Shown here one piece after another: positions 53,807 through 63,079 of a DNA stretch of 64,000 nt. This DNA comes from Burkholderia sp. WSM2230. GTDB lineage: Bacteria > Pseudomonadota > Gammaproteobacteria > Burkholderiales > Burkholderiaceae. Location: assembly GCF_000472445.1 (NCBI RefSeq), contig NZ_AXAJ01000006.1, positions 275,591-339,590 of the forward strand. The letters are read 5' to 3'. Below the pieces are notes generated by a model that worked only from the letters and a program-made list of their open reading frames with translations, was not told the origin of the DNA and did no database searches. Position 1 is the first letter of the stretch. Every line of letters begins with the position of its first letter. The position numbers and the translations under genes are program-made.

Positions 53807-54610
53807 ATGCACCGCAAACCCGGAATGTGGCTCTTGGCGCGTGTCGTTGCGGCGACAGCGGTGGCGCATTGCTTCGCTGCCTGTACTTCAATGGTAAGGA
53901 CCGGAAACATGCAAAATCCGCTGTCACAACATGACATTACTTCCGTTTCTCCGGCTTTCGCGCGTTATACGAACCAGGCCGTGCTCGATGGCCTCTGGAA
54001 GAGGCCGCAACTGTCGCCGCGGGACCGGAGCATCGTGACCCTGTCGGTGCTCGTCGCCCGCAACCAGACCATCGAGATGCCGTTGTATTTGCGGTTGGCA
54101 CTCGATAGCGGTGTGAAGCCTGCCGAGATTTCGGAAATGATCACGCATCTCGCCTTCTATTCCGGCTGGGCAAATGCGACCGCAACTGCTGTCGTCGCCA
54201 GGCGCATTTTCGATGAACGTGGCATTGGTATCGATCAGGTCCCTGAGGCCGATGTCGACCTGCTGCCGCTCAACGAAGCCGCAGAGCGACAACGTGAGCA
54301 GGCGGTCCAGGAGAACTTCGGCTCGGTCGCTCCCGGCGTTGTTCAATACACGACTGACGTACTCTTCCGCGATCTATGGCTGCGTCCGGGACTTGCGCCC
54401 CGCGACAGAAGCCTGGTCACGGTGAGCGCCCTGGTTGCCAACGGTCAGGTCGCGCAGATTCCCTATCACCTTGGCCGCGCGATGGACAACGGCCTGACGA
54501 AGGACGAAGCGTCCGAAGTGCTGACGCAACTCGCTTTTTACGCGGGCTGGCCGAACGTTTTTTCGGCGATGCCCGTGTTCAAGGATGTTTTCGCGAAGCG
54601 AGCGACATAA
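53807..54610 (+). CDS. Tandem carboxymuconolactone decarboxylase-like (AhpD-fold) protein, lipoprotein
   Basis: 267 residues from MHRKPGMWLLARVVAATAVA, with a signal peptide and a probable lipobox Cys in CFAAC at about 24-27. Two similar halves follow: SPRDRSIVTLSVLVARNQTIEMPLYL ... THLAFYSGWANA and APRDRSLVTVSALVANGQVAQIPYHL ... TQLAFYAGWPN. This is a duplicated CMD domain. The AhpD CXXC pair is absent, so a peroxidase-reducing role is unlikely. Co-transcribed with the cupin gene and probably under the LysR protein. Confidence 0.88.
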   Translation: MHRKPGMWLLARVVAATAVAHCFAACTSMVRTGNMQNPLSQHDITSVSPAFARYTNQAVLDGLWKRPQLSPRDRSIVTLSVLVARNQTIEMPLYLRLALDSGVKPAEISEMITHLAFYSGWANATATAVVARRIFDERGIGIDQVPEADVDLLPLNEAAERQREQAVQENFGSVAPGVVQYTTDVLFRDLWLRPGLAPRDRSLVTVSALVANGQVAQIPYHLGRAMDNGLTKDEASEVLTQLAFYAGWPNVFSAMPVFKDVFAKRAT

Positions 54611-54685
54611 GCGTCCACGCCGGATCGTCGGCCGGTTCAGGAACTGCATGTCTCGAACCGCGGCGAGAGTTCGTTGGCCAAACGC

Positions 54686-54969
54686 ATGAATAGCAGGAAC
54701 TGATTGATGCGGTAGCATCGGCTACTGGCTCGAGTAAGGCAACCGCAGGGGAAGCGATAGATGCAGTGATCGGAGCCATTTCGAAAGCGGTCGCCCAAGG
54801 CGATACCGTACAACTCGTTGGCTTCGGTTCGTTCAGTCAGGGCGTACGTGCGGCGCGAACTGGCCGTAATCCGGCCACAGGTGAACCTATCGAGATTCCT
54901 GCCGCGAAGACGGTGAAGTTCGCGGCTGGCAAGGCTTTCAAGGACTCGGTCAATGGGGGCGGGAAGTAG
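54686..54969 (+). pseudogene. HU-family DNA-binding protein, frameshifted at codon 3
   Basis: From the ATG at 54686 the frame reads Met-Asn-Ser-Arg-Asn-stop. One frame over, the sequence continues as [57 protein letters not shown], then [21 protein letters not shown] to [10 protein letters not shown], an otherwise complete HU of about 93 residues. A single missing A (AATAGCAG where AATAAGCAG is expected) would repair it. The only in-frame initiation left is a GTG at 54766, giving 67 residues without helix 1. It is a recent lesion or a sequencing error. Confidence 0.8.
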
Positions 54970-55245
54970 CTCGCCAGCCAAAACCATTAAGAGACTGACG
55001 GCACTTGCCGCGGTATGGTGTTGACTCCGATCTGCTTCTACGTGCGTTGCTGGCTACTCCCCGGATGTCCATCGCGGAACGCGACGTACTGGCGGTTAAA
55101 CGCATCCAAAGCGAATTGCAGGTGGCTTTGTTCGAAATGAGGCACCCGCACCGCCGCCCGGGACCGTAGCCAAGATGTACCCTTCCGGCACAGCCCCCAA
55201 TCATTAAAGCCACGGTCTACGCCGGCGCTCGAATAAGTAGCGCGG
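54970..55245. other. 276-bp stretch without a supported gene
   Basis: One rightward frame gives about 45 residues of protein-like sequence (LLRALLATPRMSIAERDVLA, then VKRIQSELQVALFEMRHPHR) ending at about 55167, without a good start. It may be the end of a degraded small gene. Nothing else is recognised. Confidence 0.35.
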
Positions 55246-55620
55246 TTACGATCCTGCCTCAAGGCTTCGTGCATGCAACAGTAGATCCGCTCTTTTCCGC
55301 TTCGAAAGCCTGCCTAAAGCCAAAATCAAGCTCGCAAGCTCGGCGTCTTCCGCATAGAGGAACGCCACGGGGACTCGGAGCACTGTCGCGAGACGAATCG
55401 CGAACGTGTAATCCACCTTGTGAACACCAGGTTCATACCGGTTAATGCGGGTACTTGCGACGAACGGATCCAAGCCCGCCTCGATCCCGAGCTGCTTCTG
55501 CGACAGCCCGGCCTCCAGGCGCGTGAAGCTCTGGGTCCCGATGTACTCGAAGTCGCCATACAGCAGGCCGTTAAGCATCCCCGGCTCGGTGTCTTCAGGG
55601 TAGTCCTTCAGATCGAGCAT
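55246..55620 (-). CDS. XRE-type helix-turn-helix regulator
   Basis: About 124 residues from MLDLKDYPEDTEPGML; a longer upstream frame reading to 55830 is basic and not family-like. The DNA-binding part is RLEAGLSQKQLGIEAGLDPFVASTRINRYEPGVH then DYTFAIRLATVLRVPVAFLYAEDAE, close to a common Burkholderia XRE pattern. The region before RLEAGLSQ is not the usual RLRAARLAAG form, so the N-terminus may be rearranged. The C-terminus LGRLSKRKRADLLLHARSL is intact. Confidence 0.65.
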   Translation of the reverse strand: MLDLKDYPEDTEPGMLNGLLYGDFEYIGTQSFTRLEAGLSQKQLGIEAGLDPFVASTRINRYEPGVHKVDYTFAIRLATVLRVPVAFLYAEDAELASLILALGRLSKRKRADLLLHARSLEAGS

Positions 55621-56020
55621 CGCGGCGAAGCGTGTCTCGCCCGCCATGCAGAAGCCGCGTGATATGCCGAAGCGCCGGCCGTGCCTTGACCCGGTTGCGA
55701 CCGGACTTACTACGCGTCGAACAGCGCCCACTCGGCCTCGACACAACGGTGTCCTAAGACAGGCCAACCCCATGTCCACGAAGCTGCGTTGGGTCCGGCG
55801 ATTCCGGATAGCGAAACTGACTGAACTCATACTGGACCGGCTTTAGCGATGGGCCAATCACTACGGTTTCCCCTAAAACAGCCGACTCGCTTCTGCCTTC
55901 GTATGTGATCGCGCATCGACTTGGGGTTAATCAGTATGCAATTCCTCGATAGTCCGCAATAACCAAATATCTTTGTTCCGTACCGCGCACTACCATCCTT
56001 CGAGCCGACTGGCAGGTTGA
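55621..56020. other. 400-bp stretch without a supported gene
   Basis: AT-richer in its right part (55880-56010), which should hold the promoter of the following rightward genes. No protein-like frame is recognised beyond a doubtful N-terminal extension of the XRE gene. Confidence 0.4.
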
Positions 56021-56335
56021 ATGACAGAGCCACACGAAGCGGCGCGATCGATTATGGAACGAAGCACAAACCCACAGAAGGAGCCACGGCAACAGCGCCG
56101 ATATGTCGCGCTGATTGCCACCATAACGGCACTGCTGCTCACCTACTGTGCCGTGCTGCATCTCTCGTCGGCTTCGTCAATGCTCCCCGAGCTGCAGCAT
56201 TTCACCGTCCATGTAAATCGAGACAAGGCACCTTGGGAGCGGCCTGTCTTCGCGATTCGTGAAGGTGTGCCAGCACATATCAGCGTCCAGTCGAAAGAGA
56301 ACGGTGTCGCAACGCTCGAGATCTATCCGCGATAG
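56021..56335 (+). CDS. Small single-pass membrane protein
   Basis: 104 residues. A basic N-terminus (TNPQKEPRQQRRYVA) precedes one hydrophobic helix (LIATITALLLTYCAVLHLSS, about 30-50), then a 50-residue periplasmic part: HFTVHVNRDKAPWERPVFAI and REGVPAHISVQSKENGVATL. No known domain. It is 85 bp upstream of the LVIVD lipoprotein gene on the same strand and may belong to the same transcription unit. Confidence 0.6.
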   Translation: MTEPHEAARSIMERSTNPQKEPRQQRRYVALIATITALLLTYCAVLHLSSASSMLPELQHFTVHVNRDKAPWERPVFAIREGVPAHISVQSKENGVATLEIYPR

Positions 56336-56420
56336 CGAGGACAGCGCGTGCGGCACTAGACAAGCAACGCACGCTTTTGCAGTGACAACTAATTGGAGCA
56401 AGGACTCCTGGGAGACATTC

Positions 56421-58067
56421 ATGCGACGTAATCAAGCGTGGGCGATCGCGATATCGCTCAGCGCACTCACACTTGCCGGCTGCGGCGGAGGGTCTGACGA
56501 CACCGTGGCCGCCGCGCCCACACCTGCACCCAGCGTGTCCATCGCGGACTACGTCGTTCCCCGGGCACCAGGCTGCGCTGCCGGCGACACACCAGAGACT
56601 GCGCTACAAGGTCAAGTGCCAGCCGCGCTTCGCCAATCGGGCTTTGGCGGCTTCAGTTGCAATCTGAAGCTCGTGAGTCAGGTACAAGGGGAAGGTGCTT
56701 CGTGGTCCGCCGCTACCTACACGGACAGGAAGGGGCAGACCTGCTTCTATCACGCAACGATGGGGGCATCGCCAGCATTCACGAATCCAGCCGCACCGCC
56801 GCGCGTGAACCCGGGGGTGCCGGTCATCGATATCACCGACCCAGCACGGCCCACCCGGATCAGTTCATTGACGTCCACCGCAATGATCGACCCGTGGGAG
56901 TCGCTGCGTGTGAATACTTCGCGAGGGATACTCGCTGCAGATAACGGGCTCGGCGCTGGCGGTGGCCCGGAAATCGATCTGTACGACGTTGCGTCGGACT
57001 GCACCCAGCCCCAGTTGCTGGCGAGCGTTCCGATTGGCACAGGGACTGACGGAGGCATCATCCCGGCCAACAAGCCGCTGGGCCATGAAGGCGGATTTTC
57101 CCCGGATGGCTTCACGTACTACATCGGCAGTGTAAATAGCAAGTCGTACTATGCGGTCGATCTGACGGTGCCAACGCGACCGAAGCTGGTCTCCTCGATC
57201 ACCATGTCGGACCTTGGACTCAAAAGCCTTCCTCATGGGTTGTCCGTAAGCCAGGACGGGACCCGCGCCTACTTCGTCTCGTCCGGCAACATTGGCGCAA
57301 TCGGCGGCACGGCACCTCCGCCACTGAACGACCCGAATGCGAGCGGAGACAACGGGTTCTTTGTTGTTGACACCGGTGAAGTGCAGAGTCGGCGCCCCAA
57401 TGCTCAGATGCACCGCATCGCGACGGTCCCCGTTCGGGACGGCAGCGTGGCGCAACATACGATCTCGTTCTCCGTGCGGGGCAAACCCTATCTGATCGAA
57501 GTCGATGAGGGCGGATCTGGGGGAATCCAGGACCCCACCGCCGCAGGCGTAACAGCCGCCTGCAATGCCGGCATGACGCCCTTCCCGCTCGGGCATATCT
57601 ACGACATATCCAATGAGGCGGCACCACAACTGGTCTCGGAGCTTCGATTGGAAACGCACGCGGTACAGAACTGCCACAAGGTCATTCCCGACATCCTCGG
57701 CCTCGCCGCGTTCACCTATGGCTCCCACTACTGCAGCGTGGACAACCGGGAGAACGCAACCGCGCTCGCGTGCAGTTACTTCAATTCCGGTGTACGCGTC
57801 TTTGACATTCGTGACCCGTCCAAGCCCAAGGAAATTGCGTACTACAACCCTGCCTCAGCGAAATCCCCCGGCGCTGGCTCTGGGCATCTCATGTTTGGCC
57901 AATATCACGCGGGCGGCCCGGACTGGTGCGCTTCCCGTCTCGACTTCGACTTCGATCGGCATTTGCTGACCACCGCGTGTCAGGACAACGGTCTCCTCGT
58001 CCTGTCATTCGAGAACGGCTCCTGGCCGTTCCCTGAAAGCACGAAAGCGATCGGGATCGGCAATTGA
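56421..58067 (+). CDS. LVIVD-repeat lipoprotein
   Basis: 548 residues from MRRNQAWAIAISLSALTLAGCGGG; the lipobox is TLAGC with Cys21, followed by a Pro/Ala linker. The mature domain repeats the LVIVD pattern: VPVIDITDPARPTRISSL, PEIDLYDVASDCTQPQLLAS, YAVDLTVPTRPKLVSSI, GHIYDISNEAAPQLVSEL and VRVFDIRDPSKPKEIAYYN, which builds a beta-propeller. Several Cys and His residues (GSHYCSVDNREN, HAVQNCHK) could bind metal. Anchored at the outer or inner membrane facing out. First large gene of a three-gene rightward set. Confidence 0.85.
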   Translation: MRRNQAWAIAISLSALTLAGCGGGSDDTVAAAPTPAPSVSIADYVVPRAPGCAAGDTPETALQGQVPAALRQSGFGGFSCNLKLVSQVQGEGASWSAATYTDRKGQTCFYHATMGASPAFTNPAAPPRVNPGVPVIDITDPARPTRISSLTSTAMIDPWESLRVNTSRGILAADNGLGAGGGPEIDLYDVASDCTQPQLLASVPIGTGTDGGIIPANKPLGHEGGFSPDGFTYYIGSVNSKSYYAVDLTVPTRPKLVSSITMSDLGLKSLPHGLSVSQDGTRAYFVSSGNIGAIGGTAPPPLNDPNASGDNGFFVVDTGEVQSRRPNAQMHRIATVPVRDGSVAQHTISFSVRGKPYLIEVDEGGSGGIQDPTAAGVTAACNAGMTPFPLGHIYDISNEAAPQLVSELRLETHAVQNCHKVIPDILGLAAFTYGSHYCSVDNRENATALACSYFNSGVRVFDIRDPSKPKEIAYYNPASAKSPGAGSGHLMFGQYHAGGPDWCASRLDFDFDRHLLTTACQDNGLLVLSFENGSWPFPESTKAIGIGN

Positions 58068-58131
58068 ATTTAGGAATCAAGCCCCCTCGTGCTCCGGCCC
58101 GGGGGCCAACAAGGTCAACACGAGCACCAAC

Positions 58132-59475
58132 ATGCAGCAAAGATTTACCCTCCCGATACTGGTACTCCTGACCACGCTCGCCACACCGCTGACGTGTGCC
58201 GCGTTTGAATCCGATGTGCACTTCGGACTCACCCTGTGGCTGGCGAAGAAGGCCGGATTCGCACCCGGTGAAGCCGAGGCCATTGCCGTCGCCAATCAGC
58301 GCCTGGATGCGGGATCGATCGAATACATGACATCCCCGCTGCAGTTTGCGTGTCTATCGCGCTTTGCACCGGATGCCACGGATGCTCAAATGCGCCACTA
58401 TCCGAGCGAGCATAAGGTTCCGGGTGGCGCTCGAAGCCGGCCCGTCGTGCCGGGCGGAACGCCAGCCCTGTCGTTGGTCGACACGGCACTGCACCGCGCT
58501 GATGGCGGCAAGGCTGCGTTCATGCTCGGCGAGTTCGGACGCTCGCTGCATTCGCTGCAGGATTCCTGGGCTCACCAGGGCACACCCTCCGTTCCGGACT
58601 GGAGCCGCTACGGGATCGACTGCGACGCGCGGTTGGCAATGGCCGCGCCGCTCGATCGCGGCACACCGCAGAGCCATGCCGCCGATCTCACCTGGCGCTG
58701 GCCTGCCGATGTGGAAGACATGGCAAAGTCCACCTACACGCAGATGCTGCGCTACCCAAAGATCAACGGATCGCCGAGGCAAGCAGCCGGCTGGGAACAG
58801 GTACGGCAAGGGCTTCCCGACTTTATCGGCGCACGAACAAAGCGCGCCAAGTCTGACTGGTTCGTCGCAAACGGCATTGCCGACACGTCATTTCTCGATG
58901 GCACGAGCCTGCCGGACGGGCCTGCATGGAAAGCCATCCGCTGGAAGGGCCGGCGCGACATTCCAACGCCCACGCCTCCGACAACGCAGTCCGGCGTGGA
59001 AACCGATGTTGTTGATTTCTACACGCGCTTCTTTACGGACTGGGTCACCACATCGCCGGTGGACAAGCGCTGGCTCCCTGCGCTTTCAGTTGAGCACGCA
59101 TCCAGGCCCGACCAGGCGCTGGTTGACCAGCTCACCGGCTGGAGACTGCGAGACCACGGAACCTATCTCGCCCTTGAGAACCCGCCACAGCAGCCCCGGC
59201 TTTCATCCTCGCCGCTGCGCAATCGCACTGCATTCGAGGTCTACAAGTCTCTGAACGCCGCTGTGCTCCCCCTCATCGTGGAGGGTGATAAGCCATCGCC
59301 GATTCTGCCGTTCATCGTTTTCCCATTGCCCGGTTCGAGCACCGGCAGCAAACGCGCCGTCGCGCTCATCAAGCTGCTCGACGCGCCCTATGACACCATC
59401 GGCGTGATTGCCGAGAAGCGAACCGCGTCTGATGACTGGAAGATCGCTGGCCTGGTCTCTTCTGCGGACGATTGA
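58132..59475 (+). CDS. Secreted all-helical protein resembling zinc-dependent phospholipase C / S1-P1 nucleases
   Basis: 447 residues with a signal peptide (MQQRFTLPILVLLTTLATPL, cleavage probably after CAA). The mature start FESDVHFGLTLWLAKKAGFAP and the later GRSLHSLQDSWAHQGTPS recall the His/Asp zinc-site helices of the phospholipase C/P1-nuclease fold (HxxxD in LHSLQDSWAH). No complete metal set can be verified by eye. The C-terminal third is strand-rich and unassigned. It lies 64 bp after the LVIVD gene and 16 bp before the membrane-protein gene, so the three are probably one operon. Confidence 0.6.
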   Translation: MQQRFTLPILVLLTTLATPLTCAAFESDVHFGLTLWLAKKAGFAPGEAEAIAVANQRLDAGSIEYMTSPLQFACLSRFAPDATDAQMRHYPSEHKVPGGARSRPVVPGGTPALSLVDTALHRADGGKAAFMLGEFGRSLHSLQDSWAHQGTPSVPDWSRYGIDCDARLAMAAPLDRGTPQSHAADLTWRWPADVEDMAKSTYTQMLRYPKINGSPRQAAGWEQVRQGLPDFIGARTKRAKSDWFVANGIADTSFLDGTSLPDGPAWKAIRWKGRRDIPTPTPPTTQSGVETDVVDFYTRFFTDWVTTSPVDKRWLPALSVEHASRPDQALVDQLTGWRLRDHGTYLALENPPQQPRLSSSPLRNRTAFEVYKSLNAAVLPLIVEGDKPSPILPFIVFPLPGSSTGSKRAVALIKLLDAPYDTIGVIAEKRTASDDWKIAGLVSSADD

Positions 59476-59491
59476 GCGGGGAGGCATTGAC

Positions 59492-61006
59492 ATGACAGAT
59501 AACACTGCATGTGGCGCTGCGTACACGGAAGGCGGCCTCACAACCTACGCATCGCGGAGAGCGCATCGACTGGCCGTCTGGTCAGCGCCGATCGTGGCGT
59601 GCATACCGGCGTTCGCAGAAGCGCATGCCTGGGGCGCTCCGTACTACCTTCCGGTCCCGCTCTGGCTGTATGCGTACGCCGCCACAGGCACGTTGATCAT
59701 CTCCTTCATGGTCCTGGCCTTTACATCCGGCAAGAGGCTGCCTGACACGGGGTCCCGAGCGAACCGGCGCCACGAAGGCCTGCGCATACCCGCTGCACTG
59801 CTGCGTGCCGGACAGCGCGCGAGTACGATCTTTGTTGTTCTGCTGATCGTCTCGGGCCTCGCTGGAACCCAAAACCCGTTCCTCAACCTCAGCATGCCGG
59901 GCTTCTGGATCTGGTTCTATCTGGGATCGGTCTATATCAGCGCGATGTTCGGTGACATCTATGCATTCACCAATCCGTTCGCCCTACTGTTGCGAGTCGC
60001 CGCGCGTTACTTCCCTACTCTTGAAACTGGACGGTATCCCTACCCTCAACGCCTCGCGTGGTACCCCGCCTTGCTCGTCTATATCGTGCTCATTGCCCTG
60101 GAGTTGTTTGGGGCTGGCAGGCCAGGAGATGTCGGCCTGTTCCTGAGTGGATACGTTGCCTATGCGCTCGCTGGTGCGTACTGTGTTGGACGGGAGCGGT
60201 GGCTGCGCCAGTTCGACACATTCGGCATGCTGTGCGGGCTGTGCGCCAAACTTTCGCCGCTCAAGTGGTCTGCCTCGTCAGGCAACAAGGTCACGATCCG
60301 GCTAAGCAATCCCGTCGCCGACATCGCACAGGAAAAGCCTTCGCACATCAGCGTCGTCGCCTTCCTTTCGTTCATGCTCGCCTCCACTGCTTACGACGGT
60401 TTGCGCGACACCGCGACCTGGAACGCGTTTTTTTGGCGTGGCGTGTACCCGCACCTCGTCCATCTATTCCCGTCACTCGCAAAGAACTATGCAATGTCTG
60501 GCGAGATAATCCTGACGTGGCAATGGCTGACATTTGCCGCGATAGGCGTGGGGTACTACGGCCTGTTCCGAGGTTTCTGCGCGCTCCAAGCGATCGCTTC
60601 CCGATCGTCATTCAATGGCAAAGACGTCGCACGGCAATTCTACTTCGCGCTATTGCCCATCGCGCTGTTCTATAACGTCTGCCACTACTTCACGCTCTTC
60701 CTGGATCAGGGTCGGAAGATCGTCGCGCTCGCGGCCGATCCGCTGGGGCTCGGCTGGAAACTGTTTTCCATCTCACCCAACCAGGACTCAGTTGCGCAAT
60801 CGCTGATCAATGCGGCTTACATCTGGCACGCCCAGGTCATCCTGATTCTCGTTGGGCACGTTCTGAGCGTGCATATCACCCATGCGATCTCGATGAGACG
60901 CCGCAATCGCGCCGGAACCACGGCCGTCAACGAGTTGCCGCTGCTTGTACTGACGATTGCCCTGACGATCAGCGGTCTGTGGATACTCTCCCTCCCTCTT
61001 GCATAG
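59492..61006 (+). CDS. Multi-pass membrane protein of the family often annotated fenitrothion hydrolase (FedA/FedB-like)
   Basis: 504 residues from the ATG at 59492, preceded by GGGGAGG. About eleven membrane helices. Family features: AHAWGAPYYLPVPLWLYAYA right after the first helix, GTQNPFLNLSMPGFWIWFYLGSVYISAMFGDIYAFTNPF and the segment QRLAWYPALLVYIVLIALELF. The name comes from a Burkholderia organophosphate-hydrolysing membrane pair, but most members have no known role (recollection). With its secreted neighbours it may form an envelope complex. Its 3' end overlaps the AraC pseudogene on the other strand. Confidence 0.75.
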   Translation: MTDNTACGAAYTEGGLTTYASRRAHRLAVWSAPIVACIPAFAEAHAWGAPYYLPVPLWLYAYAATGTLIISFMVLAFTSGKRLPDTGSRANRRHEGLRIPAALLRAGQRASTIFVVLLIVSGLAGTQNPFLNLSMPGFWIWFYLGSVYISAMFGDIYAFTNPFALLLRVAARYFPTLETGRYPYPQRLAWYPALLVYIVLIALELFGAGRPGDVGLFLSGYVAYALAGAYCVGRERWLRQFDTFGMLCGLCAKLSPLKWSASSGNKVTIRLSNPVADIAQEKPSHISVVAFLSFMLASTAYDGLRDTATWNAFFWRGVYPHLVHLFPSLAKNYAMSGEIILTWQWLTFAAIGVGYYGLFRGFCALQAIASRSSFNGKDVARQFYFALLPIALFYNVCHYFTLFLDQGRKIVALAADPLGLGWKLFSISPNQDSVAQSLINAAYIWHAQVILILVGHVLSVHITHAISMRRRNRAGTTAVNELPLLVLTIALTISGLWILSLPLA

Positions 61007-61691
61007 CGGGGATGAGGGACGGCTTGAGTTCCGACGGCGAAATGCCCCATCGCTTGCGAAACGTGGCCGAGAAATGGCTGACTGTCGCAAAGCCACAGAC
61101 AAGCGCAGCTTTCGTGACGTCGCATTGCCCGCTGGCGATCAGGTTGCGTGCTGCCTGCAAGCGGCTCTCGATGATGTACTGATGCGGTGTCACCGTGAGC
61201 CTTCTTGAAGCTTCGGATGAACGAATAGAGATCGCCAGGAAAGTCCACTGCATTGGCAACGCTCACCAGCGCCAATTCGTCCCGGAAATTGTCCTGGATG
61301 TATTCGGCGGCCTTTTGCATCGCAGGCGCGTGTGTGTACTCTCTCGGCCGCAAGCGCGATTGCAGGTACGCCATTCGGCGCAGAGCCGCGGCTCCCATTG
61401 CTTCGGCATACATCGGGCCCAGCGGCCTGCCGGCGACGGCATCTTCATGCATCGCCCGGATAATCTGGATGAGCAGATCGTCATTCAGGTCACGTTGGAG
61501 TGCTGGAGTGCTGGAGTGCCGGGTTGCCTGGCCGTTTCCAGACCTGATCGGGCCAGCCACGACGAATCGAAATGAATGTTGGCCCATTCAACCGGCATCG
61601 ACCATCTGCCAGAAAAAGAAAATCCTGGTGCGACAAATGCCAGCGGCGTTCGGAGGCGCGTCGTCTCCCTCCCCCTACCCTCAATTCGCAT
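60969..61691 (-). pseudogene. AraC-family regulator, broken by at least two frameshifts
   Basis: Pieces in three frames join into one regulator: SMPVEWANIHFDSSWLARSG, then DLNDDLLIQIIRAMHEDAVAG through AAEYIQDNFRDELALVSVANAV and GDLYSFIRSFKKAHG, then TPHQYIIESRLQAARNLIAS and FATVSHFSATFRKRWGISPSE. The second helix-turn-helix is therefore intact but out of frame with the first. The first break is an 8-bp tandem duplication (61498-61521, unit GAGTGCTG). The second is near 61195 (CACGGTGACACC, about two bases short). The N-terminal effector domain is also short. It is tail-to-tail with the FedA-like gene. Confidence 0.8.
61498..61521 (+). repeat. 8-bp tandem repeat (three units) within the AraC pseudogene
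   Basis: Units GAGTGCTG, GAGTGCTG, GAGTGCCG. Removing one unit restores the reading frame between TPALQ and RDLNDDLL of the encoded regulator, so the third copy is probably a slippage event. Confidence 0.85.
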
Positions 61692-62001
61692 TGCAAGAAC
61701 GCTTTCTACCGCAATGTTGCGAGGCGACCGTTGCCTGGTTCGGAGTCAAGTCACCTGCACCTGTCTTAATCTCGACAATAACTCTACCAGCAGAATTGAG
61801 AGGAATCGACGTCAATTGATTTCTTAGGAGGTCATTTGCCACGTAGCCGGGCGGCACGTGCAACGTACCATTCGGCGTGCCGGTGACGACCTGATCGGCG
61901 CGCGCTCGCACGGTTGATCCGGTTGCGCCGACGGCGTCCAAGGTTAATGGCCGCTTTGTAGAAAGATCGTTGTCTCCTACCGGTCGACAAGACTCGTTCA
62001 C
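61681..62001 (-). pseudogene. C-terminal remnant of a toxin-like PD-(D/E)XK nuclease domain
   Basis: 106 residues; the informative part is RADQVVTGTPNGTLHVPPGY, NDLLRNQLTSIPLNSAGRVI then VEIKTGAGDLTPNQATV. A VEIKTG..LTPNQ block is common at the end of polymorphic-toxin nuclease domains (family recollection). After it the frame runs into unrelated codons (CGRKRSCNAN). There is no delivery domain upstream and no recognisable immunity gene. Codon use is AT-richer than the core. Probably a displaced toxin tip. Confidence 0.55.
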
Positions 62002-62184
62002 CAGTAGCGAGAGCCAATGAACGTACCAAGCCTACAAATCGCGGGGTCTCATGTGGATAGACGCACCATGACCATCGCTGTGTCCCTACGACGGGGCGTG
62101 TCGACGCGCGACGCTCGGCCGTGTCGATCTTCGGAGGGGCTCGGCCGCACGAGCGGGCGTGCCGTTCCACTTGTCCGCGGCTGC

Positions 62185-63039
62185 TTATTTGCTATAGTCG
62201 TACACTCCGCGCCCTGTCTTGCGCCCCACCCGCCCGGCCGACACCAGCTCGCGCAACAACGGGCACGCGCGGTACTTCGGATCACCGAATTCCTTCAGGA
62301 ACACGTCCATCACTGCCAGGCACACGTCCAGGCCGACGAGGTCCGCCAGCGCCAACGGTCCGATCGGGTGGTTTGCGCCGAGCTTCATCCCCGCGTCGAT
62401 TTCGTCGGCCGACGCGACACCTTCCGCGAGAACGAAGAACGCCTCGTTGATCATTGGCACGAGAATGCGGTTGACGACGAAACCGGGGGAATTCGCGACG
62501 CCGATCGGCGACTTGTCAAGTCGAACAGTGAGTTCCCGCACCGCTTCCGCAGTGGCCGCGCTCGTTTGCAGGCCCCGTATTATTTCGACGAGCGGCAGCA
62601 GCGGCACCGGATTGAAAAAGTGCATGCCGATGAAACGGGACGGGTCTGCGAGTGCTGCGGCAAGCGCCGTAATGGAAATCGACGATGTATTCGACGCGAT
62701 GATCGCATTCGGACGCGCGACAGCCTCGATCTGCTTCAAAACGCGAACCTTCAGATCGACGTTTTCTGTCGCGGCTTCGATCACAATGTCGACCGCTTCA
62801 AGACGGCGGTAATCCGTCGATGTCTCGATGCGCGCAAGCGCCGCGTCACGGGCTACGGCATCCAGCTTTCCTTTGTCGACAAGACGCTCGAGACTCCCCG
62901 TCAACGTCGACAGCCCTTTCTCAAGAGCCGAATCGGCAACGTCGATCAACACAACGTTGAAGCCCGCAACTGCAGCGACCTGGGCAATACCATTGCCCAT
63001 CGTTCCTGCACCGACCACACCCACTGTTTGAATTGTCAT
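62185..63039 (-). CDS. 3-hydroxyacyl-CoA (3-hydroxybutyryl-CoA) dehydrogenase
   Basis: 284 residues from [23 protein letters not shown]-binding motif [11 protein letters not shown], then [16 protein letters not shown], the catalytic His in [19 protein letters not shown], and [19 protein letters not shown]. The C-terminal part [28 protein letters not shown] is complete. It oxidises 3-hydroxybutyryl-CoA-type substrates to the ketoacyl-CoA with NAD. It lies downstream of a thiolase pseudogene on the same strand, so an ancestral thiolase-dehydrogenase pair has lost its thiolase. Confidence 0.93.
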   Translation of the reverse strand: MTIQTVGVVGAGTMGNGIAQVAAVAGFNVVLIDVADSALEKGLSTLTGSLERLVDKGKLDAVARDAALARIETSTDYRRLEAVDIVIEAATENVDLKVRVLKQIEAVARPNAIIASNTSSISITALAAALADPSRFIGMHFFNPVPLLPLVEIIRGLQTSAATAEAVRELTVRLDKSPIGVANSPGFVVNRILVPMINEAFFVLAEGVASADEIDAGMKLGANHPIGPLALADLVGLDVCLAVMDVFLKEFGDPKYRACPLLRELVSAGRVGRKTGRGVYDYSK

Positions 63040-63079
63040 TGATGACTTTCCCCTGCGCATGAGGCGCAACATTCTGTGT

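Noticed and set aside
54970..55167. Rightward frame LLRALLATPRMSIAERDVLA continuing to an early stop
   Set aside because: Protein-like but too short, no good start codon and no recognised family; listed only as possible debris.
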